From Candidatus Dadabacteria bacterium (GTDB lineage: Bacteria > Desulfobacterota_D > UBA1144 > Nemesobacterales > UBA2774), in assembly GCA_020849425.1 (NCBI GenBank), contig JADLGH010000056.1, positions 1 through 52,915 of the forward strand: a stretch of 52,915 nt of DNA, written 5' to 3'. Below are positions 23,528 to 31,106 of this stretch, one piece after another (position 1 is the stretch's first letter; the number at the start of each line of letters is the position of its first letter). The notes beneath the pieces were generated by a model that worked only from the letters and a program-made list of their open reading frames with translations, was not told where the DNA came from and did no database searches. The position numbers and the translations under genes are program-made.

Positions 23528-26500
23528 TTGAGAACCTTTAAAAGAGCTTCAATATGGTTAATGTCGGGCCTTGCGGTAATAGTTGTAGTTACGGCTTGGT
23601 CGCTGCTCCTGGCCCAAAAGTACATCAGCCGTGAGCACGTAAAAAAAGAGATACTCAGCTACCTTTCGGCAAAGATAGCCGGGAAGTTCGACTTCGAATC
23701 CATAGACTTTCAGTTCTTTCACAGGCCCCGCGTCGAGATAAGGGCCGGGAGCTTTTCGATCCCCGAGGAGGCCGAGGGGACGTTCGAGACGCTCATCGTA
23801 TATCCGAGGGTGCTCCCACTTCTGACCGGTCACGTCGAGATAGACTCCATAGAAATCGTAAAGCCGGTCGTAAGGCTCACCATGCCGGAAACAGCCGGGC
23901 CGGAGACCGTGGAGGAGCGCGATACCTTAACGATAGTACGAAATTATATTTCCTCCGTATTGGGGTATTTCGACAGGCAGGAAAAGGGGCTCGAAGCCGT
24001 GATAAAGAACGGTAGCTTGGTCCTGAGCCAGCCCGGGTACGAGGACCTTGCGTTCGACGGCCTTAACGCCGGCGTCGGGCGTCCCGACGGCAGGCTCGAG
24101 ATCAGCGTCTCCGGGCGGGGGAGCCTATGGGACAGGCTGTCACTGAGCGCGGCCGCAGACACAGGGACAAAAGATATAAAGGGGAGCCTTAAGGTAGGGG
24201 GGTTTAAGCCCCGGCTTCTCTCGCATTATTTACCCGAGGCTTTACGCATAATAAAAGACGGAAATATAAATCTCGACGTCGATTTCACGACCGATCAACT
24301 GGATTCGCTCGACCTGAAGCTGGGCGCTTCGACGCCCGGCCTTACGCTCTTAAGAAACGGCGAGGAGTTCACTTTGCGTCTTAAGAGCCTCGCCGCCAAC
24401 GCCGGGCTCTCGGATGCCGGGACGAAGATCGTCCTCGGCCGCGCGGAGCTCGAGAACCCGCCGGCCGTTATATCCGGCTCGTACGAGATGGAACGGTCCA
24501 CCGCTTCGGGGAAGCTCCTTTTGGAAGGCGCGAACGTGGACGCCGGGGCCGCAAGGGAGGCCGCCCTCGCCGTGGCCGGGGGGAACGACGTCGTAGGCAA
24601 GATATTCGAGGTCGTGAGGGGAGGGACTGTCCCGAAGATTACCCTCGAGGCCGCCGGGCCGACGTTCAGGGACTTCTGGCGAGAGGGGAACTTCGTGCTC
24701 CGTGGCAGCATGGTCGGCGGCTCTATACACATTCCCGTGGTCGGGTACGACATAGAGGAAGCGAGCGGGGACGCCGTTATCGCGGACGGGCTACTCCGGG
24801 GGACTAACCTCAGGGGAAGGCTCGGAAAGTCCCTCGGGTACGACGGCACGCTTGTCCTGGGCCTGGGCGGTGACAAGGGGGAGCTCGATCTCGATATAGC
24901 GGTCGACGCCGAGCCGTCTGAAATTCCTCCGGTGATAATGCAGTTCGTCGACGACGAGGTCGTAAACCACGAGCTTTCGCTCCTGTCGAACGTGACGGGC
25001 AGGGTGACGGGCAGGCTCAGGCTCGGCGACAAAAAGAAAAACCCTGACCCGATAATAAATGCGACGGATATAGACATCACGGCCGAGTACGGACGGTTCC
25101 CCTATCCGCTCGGGATAAAGGACGGGACCTTCTCGTTCGCGGATAAGGCTATGACGCTTAAGGGATTCGCCGTAACCGGCGGGAACAACTCGCTCGCGGA
25201 CGTGTCGGGGGTTATAGAGCTCGAGGACAAGGACAGCCTCGACATAAAGACGGGGGCCGCGTCGATAGACCTCGGGCAGATTTATTCATGGCTCGGGGAA
25301 TTCAAGGGATTCGGGCCGCATCTTAAAGACCTGGGCGCCGTTACGGGGAGGGCGGAATTCCCGTCGGTATCGGTGACCGGGCCGGTTTCGAAAGTAAAGG
25401 ACTGGACGATTACGGCGAAGGGCAGGATGACGGCCGTCGGCATAGACCTCTCGGGGCCGCGCGAGAGGCTCGCGATAGCGAGCGCCGACGTCGAGTCCTC
25501 GGGCGGGAGGATTACACTTTCGAACGCCGTCCTTTCGCACGGCGAGACGTCGGTCAACCTGGACATGGTGCTAAGCGATTACTTTACGGAGCTATTCTCG
25601 CTCAAGATGGATTTCGACGGGAAGGTCTCGCCGCCGGCCATGGACATATTGACCGAATACGTGCCGCTCCCCGAGGAGCTCGTATTTTCGGGGCCGCTTT
25701 CCGTAGGCAGCTCGAGCCTCGAGCTCAAGGGCGGAGGAGGGAAAAAGAAGGCGCCGGACGGGAAAGGCGCGGGGGCGCCGGGCCCGGACGAGGGGCCGGA
25801 GTGGGACGTCGACGTTAACGTAAAGGCGGACTCGCTCGAATGGAAAGAGGGGGAGGCCGCCCCGGAAGCGCCCCCAAGCACCCCGCGGCCCGAGGGGGAG
25901 AAGTGGAGCTCGCCCGTGAGCGGGAAGGTCGATATAGAATCGGCGAGCTTTAAGTTCAAGAAGCTCAACTGGGATTCCGTCCACGCCATGGTCTCGTTCA
26001 TGGAAAACGGCATCGGCATAGACGTGAGCAAGGCCGACCTCTGCGGCATCTCGACCCCGGGGTTCGTGAGCGTGGCTCCGCCGGGCGTAAGGTTCGAGTT
26101 CAGACCGAATACGGCGGACGAAAACCTGGAGGTCGTCATAAAATGCCTGCTCGACAAGGCCGGCATTATCTCGGGGGACCTCGATCTGAATGCGGTCCTA
26201 TCCTCGAATGCCGGGGAGGGCGGCTTCTTCGAGAAGCTTCAGGGCCGCGTCGACCTGACATCGACCGACGGGTGGGTCGAGAAGTACGGGAGCCTTGCGA
26301 GGTTCTTCGCCATACTCAATTTCGGGGACATGTTCAGGGGACAGGGGCCGGATTTTAAAAAGGAGGGATTCAGGTACGACAGGCTCACTGCCAGCGCCGA
26401 TATCAACGACGGCAAGATTATTATAAGCGAAGCGGTGATGGAGGGACCTTCGCTAAAGGTTTTATGCGAGGGCTCCGTCGATCTCGTCAACGACAAGCTC

Positions 26501-26836
26501 GACCTCGAATTGATAGTAATCCCTGTAATGGCCGTCGATTCCGTAATAGACAAGATACCGCTTATAAGCTACATCTTCGGCGACAGTAACGTTTCCATTC
26601 CGATAAAGATAACGGGCGACCTGTCGAATCCGTCCGTTTCGCAGATATCGCCGTCGGCTATAAGGTTCGGTCTCCTCGGTCTCATTAAACAGACGCTCAA
26701 CATACCGGCTACGATTATATTGCCGGTGAAAAGGGCCGAAAAAAATGAGCCTGGAGATTCGGACGCCGCCCCGCCGCCGTCCCCCGCGGCGAACGGCGGG
26801 AACGGCGCCATGCCGGGCCTTCCGAACAATAAATAG
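23528..26836 (+). CDS. Very large AsmA-family protein (YhdP/AsmA_2-like)
   Basis: A 1102-aa inner-membrane-anchored protein projecting into the periplasm. It has one N-terminal helix (about 10-30), then long repeats of beta strands as in AsmA/TamB/YhdP bridge-like proteins that move phospholipids between membranes. The C-terminal block (about 870-1058: SGDLDLNAVLSS, LQGRVDLTSTDGWVEKYG, PSLKVLCEGSVDLVNDKLDL) is the AsmA_2 domain. A Gly/Pro/Lys-rich, low-complexity insert occupies about 734-800. The TTG at 23528 is used because it adds a positively charged lead (RTFKRAS) before the membrane helix; ATG at 23561 lies inside the helix. A lipid-transport role is inferred from the family only. Confidence 0.85.
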   Translation: MRTFKRASIWLMSGLAVIVVVTAWSLLLAQKYISREHVKKEILSYLSAKIAGKFDFESIDFQFFHRPRVEIRAGSFSIPEEAEGTFETLIVYPRVLPLLTGHVEIDSIEIVKPVVRLTMPETAGPETVEERDTLTIVRNYISSVLGYFDRQEKGLEAVIKNGSLVLSQPGYEDLAFDGLNAGVGRPDGRLEISVSGRGSLWDRLSLSAAADTGTKDIKGSLKVGGFKPRLLSHYLPEALRIIKDGNINLDVDFTTDQLDSLDLKLGASTPGLTLLRNGEEFTLRLKSLAANAGLSDAGTKIVLGRAELENPPAVISGSYEMERSTASGKLLLEGANVDAGAAREAALAVAGGNDVVGKIFEVVRGGTVPKITLEAAGPTFRDFWREGNFVLRGSMVGGSIHIPVVGYDIEEASGDAVIADGLLRGTNLRGRLGKSLGYDGTLVLGLGGDKGELDLDIAVDAEPSEIPPVIMQFVDDEVVNHELSLLSNVTGRVTGRLRLGDKKKNPDPIINATDIDITAEYGRFPYPLGIKDGTFSFADKAMTLKGFAVTGGNNSLADVSGVIELEDKDSLDIKTGAASIDLGQIYSWLGEFKGFGPHLKDLGAVTGRAEFPSVSVTGPVSKVKDWTITAKGRMTAVGIDLSGPRERLAIASADVESSGGRITLSNAVLSHGETSVNLDMVLSDYFTELFSLKMDFDGKVSPPAMDILTEYVPLPEELVFSGPLSVGSSSLELKGGGGKKKAPDGKGAGAPGPDEGPEWDVDVNVKADSLEWKEGEAAPEAPPSTPRPEGEKWSSPVSGKVDIESASFKFKKLNWDSVHAMVSFMENGIGIDVSKADLCGISTPGFVSVAPPGVRFEFRPNTADENLEVVIKCLLDKAGIISGDLDLNAVLSSNAGEGGFFEKLQGRVDLTSTDGWVEKYGSLARFFAILNFGDMFRGQGPDFKKEGFRYDRLTASADINDGKIIISEAVMEGPSLKVLCEGSVDLVNDKLDLELIVIPVMAVDSVIDKIPLISYIFGDSNVSIPIKITGDLSNPSVSQISPSAIRFGLLGLIKQTLNIPATIILPVKRAEKNEPGDSDAAPPPSPAANGGNGAMPGLPNNK

Positions 26837-26863
26837 GCTGCGTCCCCGCGTTATCCCTTCCGG

Positions 26864-27295
26864 TTACCTGCTTCTGAGTATGTCCCTTATCTCCGTGAGG
26901 AGCTTCTCTTCGTTCGAGGGCTCGGGCGGGGCCGGCGGGGCCTCTTCGCTCTGTCTCTTGAGCCGGTTTATATTCTTGACCAGTACGAACACCGCGATGG
27001 CCACTATGAGGAAGCTGATGACGGTGTTTATGAACGTGCCGTAATTTATCGTTACGGCACCGGCGGTCTGGGCGTCCGCGAGGGCGGCGTAGGGGCCGGG
27101 CGGGACCCCTTCTTTCAGCACTATGAAAAGGTTCGAGAAGTCCACGTTTCCGAGAATGAGACCGATGGGGGGCATAATGACATCGTTTACGAGAGACTGG
27201 ACTATCGTGCCGAATGCGGCGCCGATTATGATACCGACGGCCATGTCGACGACGTTTCCTTTTATCGCGAATTCCCTGAATTCTTTAAGCACCAT
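26864..27295 (-). CDS. mscL: Large-conductance mechanosensitive channel
   Basis: MscL forms a homopentameric inner-membrane pore that opens on membrane tension to release solutes during hypo-osmotic shock. The 143-aa product has the N-terminal amphipathic helix ([18 protein letters not shown]), TM1 ([23 protein letters not shown], the gate with conserved glycines), a periplasmic loop with [26 protein letters not shown]2 ([19 protein letters not shown]) and a C-terminal charged bundle ([15 protein letters not shown]). Length is typical. GGAGGTGG precedes the ATG. A good promoter with an overlapping palindrome lies upstream. Confidence 0.97.
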   Translation of the reverse strand: MVLKEFREFAIKGNVVDMAVGIIIGAAFGTIVQSLVNDVIMPPIGLILGNVDFSNLFIVLKEGVPPGPYAALADAQTAGAVTINYGTFINTVISFLIVAIAVFVLVKNINRLKRQSEEAPPAPPEPSNEEKLLTEIRDILRSR

Positions 27296-27311
27296 CCACC
27301 TCCATTAAGTA

Positions 27312-27338
27312 TTAATGTTCGTAATTATCACACATTAA
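27312..27338. promoter_or_regulatory. Palindromic operator candidate overlapping the mscL promoter
   Basis: TTAATGT (27312-27318), 13-base spacer, ACATTAA (27332-27338): a perfect 7-bp inverted repeat covering the -10 element of mscL. The position suits a repressor. Confidence 0.45.
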
Positions 27339-27352
27339 CATCACGCAGCCAA
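27324..27352 (-). promoter_or_regulatory. Sigma-70-type promoter for mscL
   Basis: On the minus strand TTGGCT (27352-27347), 17-base spacer, GATAAT (27329-27324). The coding start is about 30 bases downstream. Confidence 0.5.
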
Positions 27353-27439
27353 CTCTATATATGAACTGCATATGGGCTGCCCCCGCATATGTGGACTGCA
27401 GCCGCGCCGGCTGATAAAATAACCTTTCGGACTATTTTA

Positions 27440-27727
27440 ATGACAGGAACGAAAAGTCAAAACCGGGTCGAGATAAAGTATTGCCGGCAGTGCCGCTGGC
27501 TTCTCCGCGCTTCGTGGATGGCGCAGGAGCTGCTGACGACGTTCAGCGAGGAGCTCGGCGAGGTCGCGCTCGTTCCCGGAACGGGCGGCGTGTTCGAGGT
27601 CAGGGTTTCGGGAAAGCTGGTGTGGTCGAGAAAGGAGAAGGGGCGCTTTCCCGATATAAAAGAGCTCAAGCAGCTCGTCAGGGACCACGTCGCCCCGGGG
27701 ATGGATCTCGGGCACTCGGACGCCTGA
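27440..27727 (+). CDS. SelT/SelW/SelH-family (Rdx) redox protein, Cys form
   Basis: A 95-aa thioredoxin-like protein of the Rdx family. KYCRQCRWLLRASWMAQELL (residues 13-32) contains the C15-x-x-C18 redox motif where selenoproteins have Sec; here both are cysteine. GVFEVRVSGKLVWSRKEKGRFPDIKELKQLVRD is the standard second half (shown split: GVFEVRVSGKLVW, then GRFPDIKELKQLV). It likely acts as a small cytoplasmic thiol oxidoreductase with unknown partner. ATG 27440 is used; an upstream in-frame start at 27389 would add residues outside the family. The ribosome-binding site is weak. It lies opposite mscL and ahead of aat. Confidence 0.88.
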   Translation: MTGTKSQNRVEIKYCRQCRWLLRASWMAQELLTTFSEELGEVALVPGTGGVFEVRVSGKLVWSRKEKGRFPDIKELKQLVRDHVAPGMDLGHSDA

Positions 27728-27792
27728 CACCGAATCCGGCCCGGGGTTTGGATTCGTTCCGTCAAATCTCGTACGCGTATAATATTCACCCG

Positions 27793-28485
27793 ATGCCCGT
27801 TTATCTTCTGGACAGCTCGATTTCATTTCCCGGCCCTGACGTGGCCGAGGATGACGGCCTTCTCGCCATAGGGGGCGACCTCTCGAAAGAGCGCCTCCTC
27901 CTCGCCTACCAAAGCGGAATTTTCCCATGGTACTCGGAGGGGTATCCGATAATGTGGTTCTCCCCCGACCCGCGCCTTATCTTCGAGCTCGGCGGCCTGC
28001 ATGTATCGAAGAGCCTCATAAAGACTATAAAATCCGGCGTCTTCGAAGTGAAGTTCGATACGGCGTTCGAGGAGGTCATGCGCCTCTGTGCGGTGACTGA
28101 CCGGAAGGGGCAGGAGGGGACGTGGATAACGGACGACATGCTGGAAGCGTATACCGGGCTTCATCGTGACGGCTCTGCGCATTCCGTCGAGATATACCGG
28201 GGCGGCGAGCTCGCCGGGGGGCTCTACGGCGTTTCGCTGGGCGGAGTCTTTTTCGGGGAGTCGATGTTTCACAGGGTAAGGGATGCGTCGAAGGTGGCGC
28301 TCTATCATCTGGATAGGTTCCTCGCGGCAAGCGATTTCGATTTCATCGATTCCCAGGTTCCGAACAGCCACATGAAGAGCCTCGGCGGCAGGGAGATTCC
28401 GAGGGACGAGTTCCTTTCGAGACTCGCAAAATCGCTCGAAAAGAAAACCCTCCGGGGGCGCTGGCAGTACGAGCCGGAGACGTAG
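27793..28485 (+). CDS. aat: Leucyl/phenylalanyl-tRNA-protein transferase
   Basis: Aat adds Leu or Phe to proteins with N-terminal Arg or Lys, marking them for ClpS/ClpAP degradation (N-end rule). The 230-aa product has all family marks: DGLLAIGGDLSKERLLLAYQ (residues 21-40), GIFPWYSEGYPIMWFSPDPR (42-61), WITDDMLEAY, HSVEIYRGGELAGGLYGVSLG, FFGESMFHR and IDSQVPNSHMKSLGGREIPR. The ATG at 27793 marks the start of homology. The frame stays open far upstream, but that stretch overlaps the SelW-like gene in another frame and is not coding. No clpS or clpA is in the window. Confidence 0.96.
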   Translation: MPVYLLDSSISFPGPDVAEDDGLLAIGGDLSKERLLLAYQSGIFPWYSEGYPIMWFSPDPRLIFELGGLHVSKSLIKTIKSGVFEVKFDTAFEEVMRLCAVTDRKGQEGTWITDDMLEAYTGLHRDGSAHSVEIYRGGELAGGLYGVSLGGVFFGESMFHRVRDASKVALYHLDRFLAASDFDFIDSQVPNSHMKSLGGREIPRDEFLSRLAKSLEKKTLRGRWQYEPET

Positions 28486-28567
28486 ATGGCGAACCGGCTG
28501 TTGTCACGGCGCGTGCGAGGGGGTTATATTTGGAAAAATCGATAAAACATAATACGGAGGATCGCTC

Positions 28568-29227
28568 ATGAAAACCGTTCTGTGCTACGGGGATTCCATC
28601 ACGTGGGGCTTTAAGCCGGAAGACGGGACGAGGTACGGATACGAAGAACGCTGGACCGGCGTCCTTCAGGCGGAGCTCGGCCCGGACTACCGCGTCATCG
28701 AGGAGGGGCTTCCGGGCAGGACCACGTGCTGGGACAGCCCTTATCTCGCCGACAGGAACGGCAAGGCTTCGCTTCCGCTCGTCCTTGAAACGCACGCCCC
28801 GGTAGACATATTCGTTCTCATGCTGGGGACCAACGACCTCTGGACGAGGTTCGGCTTCTCAGCGCCGGACATCGCCGCCTCGTGCATGTCGCTCGCATGG
28901 ACGGCCGTGAGAAGCATGTGCGGCCCCGGGGCGGGCGCGCCGGAAATCCTTCTCGTGGCCCCGCCTCATCTCGGCGCACTTACGCCGTACATGGGCCTTT
29001 TTTTCAGCGGGAGGCAGACCGAGTCGAAGAAGCTCGGAAGGGAGCTCGAAAAGATAGCGGAGCTCCTAGGGTGCAGGTTCCTCGATGCGGCCGGCGTGGT
29101 AAAGCCGAGCAAGGCCGACGGTGTGCATCTCGATGCCGGGGCGAACCGGAAGCTCGGGCTCGCCGTCGCCGCCGCAATCTCGGGGAAGCCCGCCGGGGCC
29201 AAAAAGCCCGCCCGGAAGCGAAATTGA
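28568..29227 (+). CDS. SGNH/GDSL-family hydrolase (arylesterase-like)
   Basis: A 219-aa SGNH hydrolase without signal peptide. The four blocks are GDSITWG with nucleophile S10, the glycine in EEGLPGRTT (about 47-53), GTND with N89, and DGVHLD with D184 and H187. The sequence resembles the arylesterase/acyl-CoA thioesterase group of cytoplasmic GDSL enzymes, which deacylate esters or thioesters. The substrate is not assigned. GGAGG lies 7-8 bases before the ATG. Its TGA stop is embedded in the -35 element of the promoter for the next gene. Confidence 0.9.
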   Translation: MKTVLCYGDSITWGFKPEDGTRYGYEERWTGVLQAELGPDYRVIEEGLPGRTTCWDSPYLADRNGKASLPLVLETHAPVDIFVLMLGTNDLWTRFGFSAPDIAASCMSLAWTAVRSMCGPGAGAPEILLVAPPHLGALTPYMGLFFSGRQTESKKLGRELEKIAELLGCRFLDAAGVVKPSKADGVHLDAGANRKLGLAVAAAISGKPAGAKKPARKRN

Positions 29228-29251
29228 AAAATAGCGCCCGGCATGTATACT
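29224..29251 (+). promoter_or_regulatory. Strong sigma-70-type promoter for the nucleotidyltransferase gene
   Basis: TTGAAA (29224-29229), 16-base spacer, TATACT (29246-29251); each hexamer matches consensus at five of six positions. The -35 overlaps the stop codon of the SGNH gene, and a leader of about 65 bases follows. Confidence 0.55.
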
Positions 29252-29323
29252 AGAATTCCGTTTATCAAGCCTGATTCGAACCCGGCGAAAATCTGAAAAT
29301 TTTGACCGAAAGAGGAGACTCTA

Positions 29324-29782
29324 ATGAGCGAGTGGAAGTTTGTAAATCACGGTAATCAGGAGATAACGCCCTCCAAGAGCAAGAGAGCTATCTTCATCGG
29401 CAGGTACCAGCCATATCACATGGGGCACGTAAGCCTCGTAAGGCAGAAGCTCGACAAGGGCGTGCCGTGCCTGATAATGGTAAGGGATATCCCGCCCGAT
29501 CCCAAGAACCCCTTCACGACCGAGCAGACGGTCAGCATGATCGAAAAGTATCACAAGAGTAAGGGCGACGACGTGGTCGTGATGATAATCCCGGACATCG
29601 AATCCGTTAACTGGGGCAGGGGAGTCGGATACCAGATGAACGAGTTCACCCCGCCCGAAGACATAGCATTCATATCCGCCACGAAGGTAAGAAGTTCGAT
29701 AGCCGAAGGGAACGACGACTGGAGGCAGCTAGTAGACGAGTCCATACAGGAAGACGTCGTAAAATACCTTAAAGGCGAGTAA
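29324..29782 (+). CDS. HxGH-type nucleotidyltransferase (NMN/cytidylyl-transferase-like)
   Basis: A 152-aa protein of the HIGH-motif adenylyl/cytidylyltransferase superfamily. IFIGRYQPYHMGHVSLV contains the HxGH catalytic motif, and ISATKVRSSIAEG near residues 122-134 is the second (ISxTxVR) motif. These are closest to NadM/NadR-type NMN adenylyltransferases, which make NAD+ from NMN and ATP. The protein is somewhat short for NadM (usually about 170), and the first 18 residues are not conserved, so another acceptor is possible. It has its own good promoter and a GAGGAGA ribosome-binding site. A GC-rich hairpin follows the stop. Confidence 0.82.
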   Translation: MSEWKFVNHGNQEITPSKSKRAIFIGRYQPYHMGHVSLVRQKLDKGVPCLIMVRDIPPDPKNPFTTEQTVSMIEKYHKSKGDDVVVMIIPDIESVNWGRGVGYQMNEFTPPEDIAFISATKVRSSIAEGNDDWRQLVDESIQEDVVKYLKGE

Positions 29783-29807
29783 TCCGAAGCAGTACTGTAG
29801 CCTTACG

Positions 29808-29830
29808 CCCGGGGTCTCGACCGCCCCGGG
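29808..29830 (+). terminator. GC hairpin after the nucleotidyltransferase gene
   Basis: CCCGGGG and CCCCGGG form a perfect 7-bp stem with a 9-base loop 25 bases after the stop codon. The following bases (TCGTTCC) lack a strong U-tract, so termination may be partial. Confidence 0.35.
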
Positions 29831-29927
29831 TCGTTCCTCGAATCCGCTGATGGCCCCCGCACGCTTGCAGGAAGAAGCGCGGTCGTGATATTATCGTCTG
29901 TATACACCCGACGGACGGTGATCCACG

Positions 29928-30248
29928 GTGAGCGGCGGTAATCACGATAAGGCGTTCGGCGGTTTCGCCGAATTCTATCAGTTTTACCTGAGCGAGCATT
30001 CCGATCCTTTAAACAGGCGGCTCCACTTCGCCGGTTGCGTGCTCGTGATAGCGGCAGTACTTTGCGCCGTCGTCTTCCGCGAATGGCTGTTTCTCGTCCT
30101 CGCCCCCGTATTCGGATACGGCCTTGCGTGGGTCGGCCATTTCTTCATCGAAAAGAATAGGCCCGCCACGTTCAGGCACCCGCTCTGGAGTCTCATGGGC
30201 GACTGGGTGATGTTCGGGGAGATAATACTGGGAAAGATAAGGCTATGA
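29928..30248 (+). CDS. DUF962/Mpo1-like membrane protein
   Basis: A 106-aa membrane protein of the DUF962 family. The conserved pattern is FAEFYQFYLSEHSDPLNRRLHFAG, two hydrophobic helices (about 36-75) and GHFFIEKNRPATFRHPLWSLMGDW. The histidines in HFAG, GHFF and FRHP are the Fe-binding positions known from yeast Mpo1, a dioxygenase that alpha-oxidises 2-hydroxy fatty acids. Whether the bacterial form does the same is not established. The start is GTG at 29928, since no ATG precedes the conserved block. Confidence 0.85.
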   Translation: MSGGNHDKAFGGFAEFYQFYLSEHSDPLNRRLHFAGCVLVIAAVLCAVVFREWLFLVLAPVFGYGLAWVGHFFIEKNRPATFRHPLWSLMGDWVMFGEIILGKIRL

Positions 30249-30266
30249 CCCTTTTCCCGATGACTT

Positions 30267-30284
30267 CCCGGCCTTTCAGCCGGG
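30267..30284 (+). terminator. Hairpin after the DUF962 gene
   Basis: CCCGGC-CTTTCA-GCCGGG is a perfect 6-bp stem 19 bases after the stop codon, followed by TATTCC rather than a full U-run. Confidence 0.35.
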
Positions 30285-30354
30285 TATTCCGTATATACAA
30301 AGATCGATTAACGGGTAAAATCTAGAAAAGGCTCTTCAGGGAACCTGCAACCTT

Positions 30355-31098
30355 ATGCCGAAGCTTCTCGTATTTCAGCACGTGGCCCACGAAATACTCG
30401 GTACGCTGGACCCGCTTCTCAGGGAATCCGGTTTCAGGATAAAGTACGTTAACTTCGAGCGGCATCCCGATTACGTCCCGATTCTGGACGGTTACGACGG
30501 GCTCATCGTCCTCGGGGGCCCGATGAACGTCGACGAGACCGACCGGTACCCTTTCCTCAAGACAGAGGTCGGGGTCATAGAAAAGGCCATAGAGTCGGAC
30601 ATGCCGGTCCTCGGCATCTGCCTGGGATCGCAGCTGGTTGCCAGGACCCTCGGCGCAAGGGTCAGGAAGAACCGCGAAAAGGAAATCGGCTGGTACGACG
30701 TCGCTCCGAACGCGGAAGGCGCGTCCGATCCGCTACTTTCGCATTTTTCCGAATCGGAGAAGATATTCCAGTGGCACGGCGACACGTTCGACGTGCCCGA
30801 GGGGGGGACGCTCCTCGCTTCGTCCGAGTTCTGCGAGAACCAGGCGTTTCGGTACGGGGACAACGTTTACGGTTTTCAATTTCACATGGAGGTCGACGAG
30901 AGGATGGTCGAGAGGTGGCTCGGCATCCCCGAAAACCGGAAGGAGATCGAGGAATCCGCCGCTATAGACCCGGAGAAGATAAGAAAGGACACCCCCGTTC
31001 ACATATCGCGGCTGAAGGAGCTTAGCGACGCATCGTTCGCAGGGTTCGTGAACCTCTTCGGCTTTTCGAAAAAGCGCCTGACCCTGCCTTCGAGGTAG
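30355..31098 (+). CDS. Class-I glutamine amidotransferase-like protein (GMP synthase GATase-like)
   Basis: A 247-aa stand-alone class-I amidotransferase domain, which releases ammonia from glutamine for a partner reaction. The triad is C89 in GICLGSQL, H177 and E179 in FQFHMEVDE. GLIVLGGPMNV provides the oxyanion region. It resembles the numerous single-domain GuaA-GATase-like proteins, some of which hydrolyse other gamma-glutamyl bonds. No synthetase partner lies beside it, so its actual substrate is unknown. The 60 C-terminal residues after the catalytic H/E form a helical tail found in this subgroup. It converges on the LonB-like gene with 8 bases between the stops. Confidence 0.88.
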   Translation: MPKLLVFQHVAHEILGTLDPLLRESGFRIKYVNFERHPDYVPILDGYDGLIVLGGPMNVDETDRYPFLKTEVGVIEKAIESDMPVLGICLGSQLVARTLGARVRKNREKEIGWYDVAPNAEGASDPLLSHFSESEKIFQWHGDTFDVPEGGTLLASSEFCENQAFRYGDNVYGFQFHMEVDERMVERWLGIPENRKEIEESAAIDPEKIRKDTPVHISRLKELSDASFAGFVNLFGFSKKRLTLPSR

Positions 31099-31106
31099 CC
31101 CCCCCG

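Noticed and set aside
27481-27792. N-terminal extension of Aat
   Set aside because: It overlaps the SelW-like gene in another frame, and Aat homology begins at 27793.
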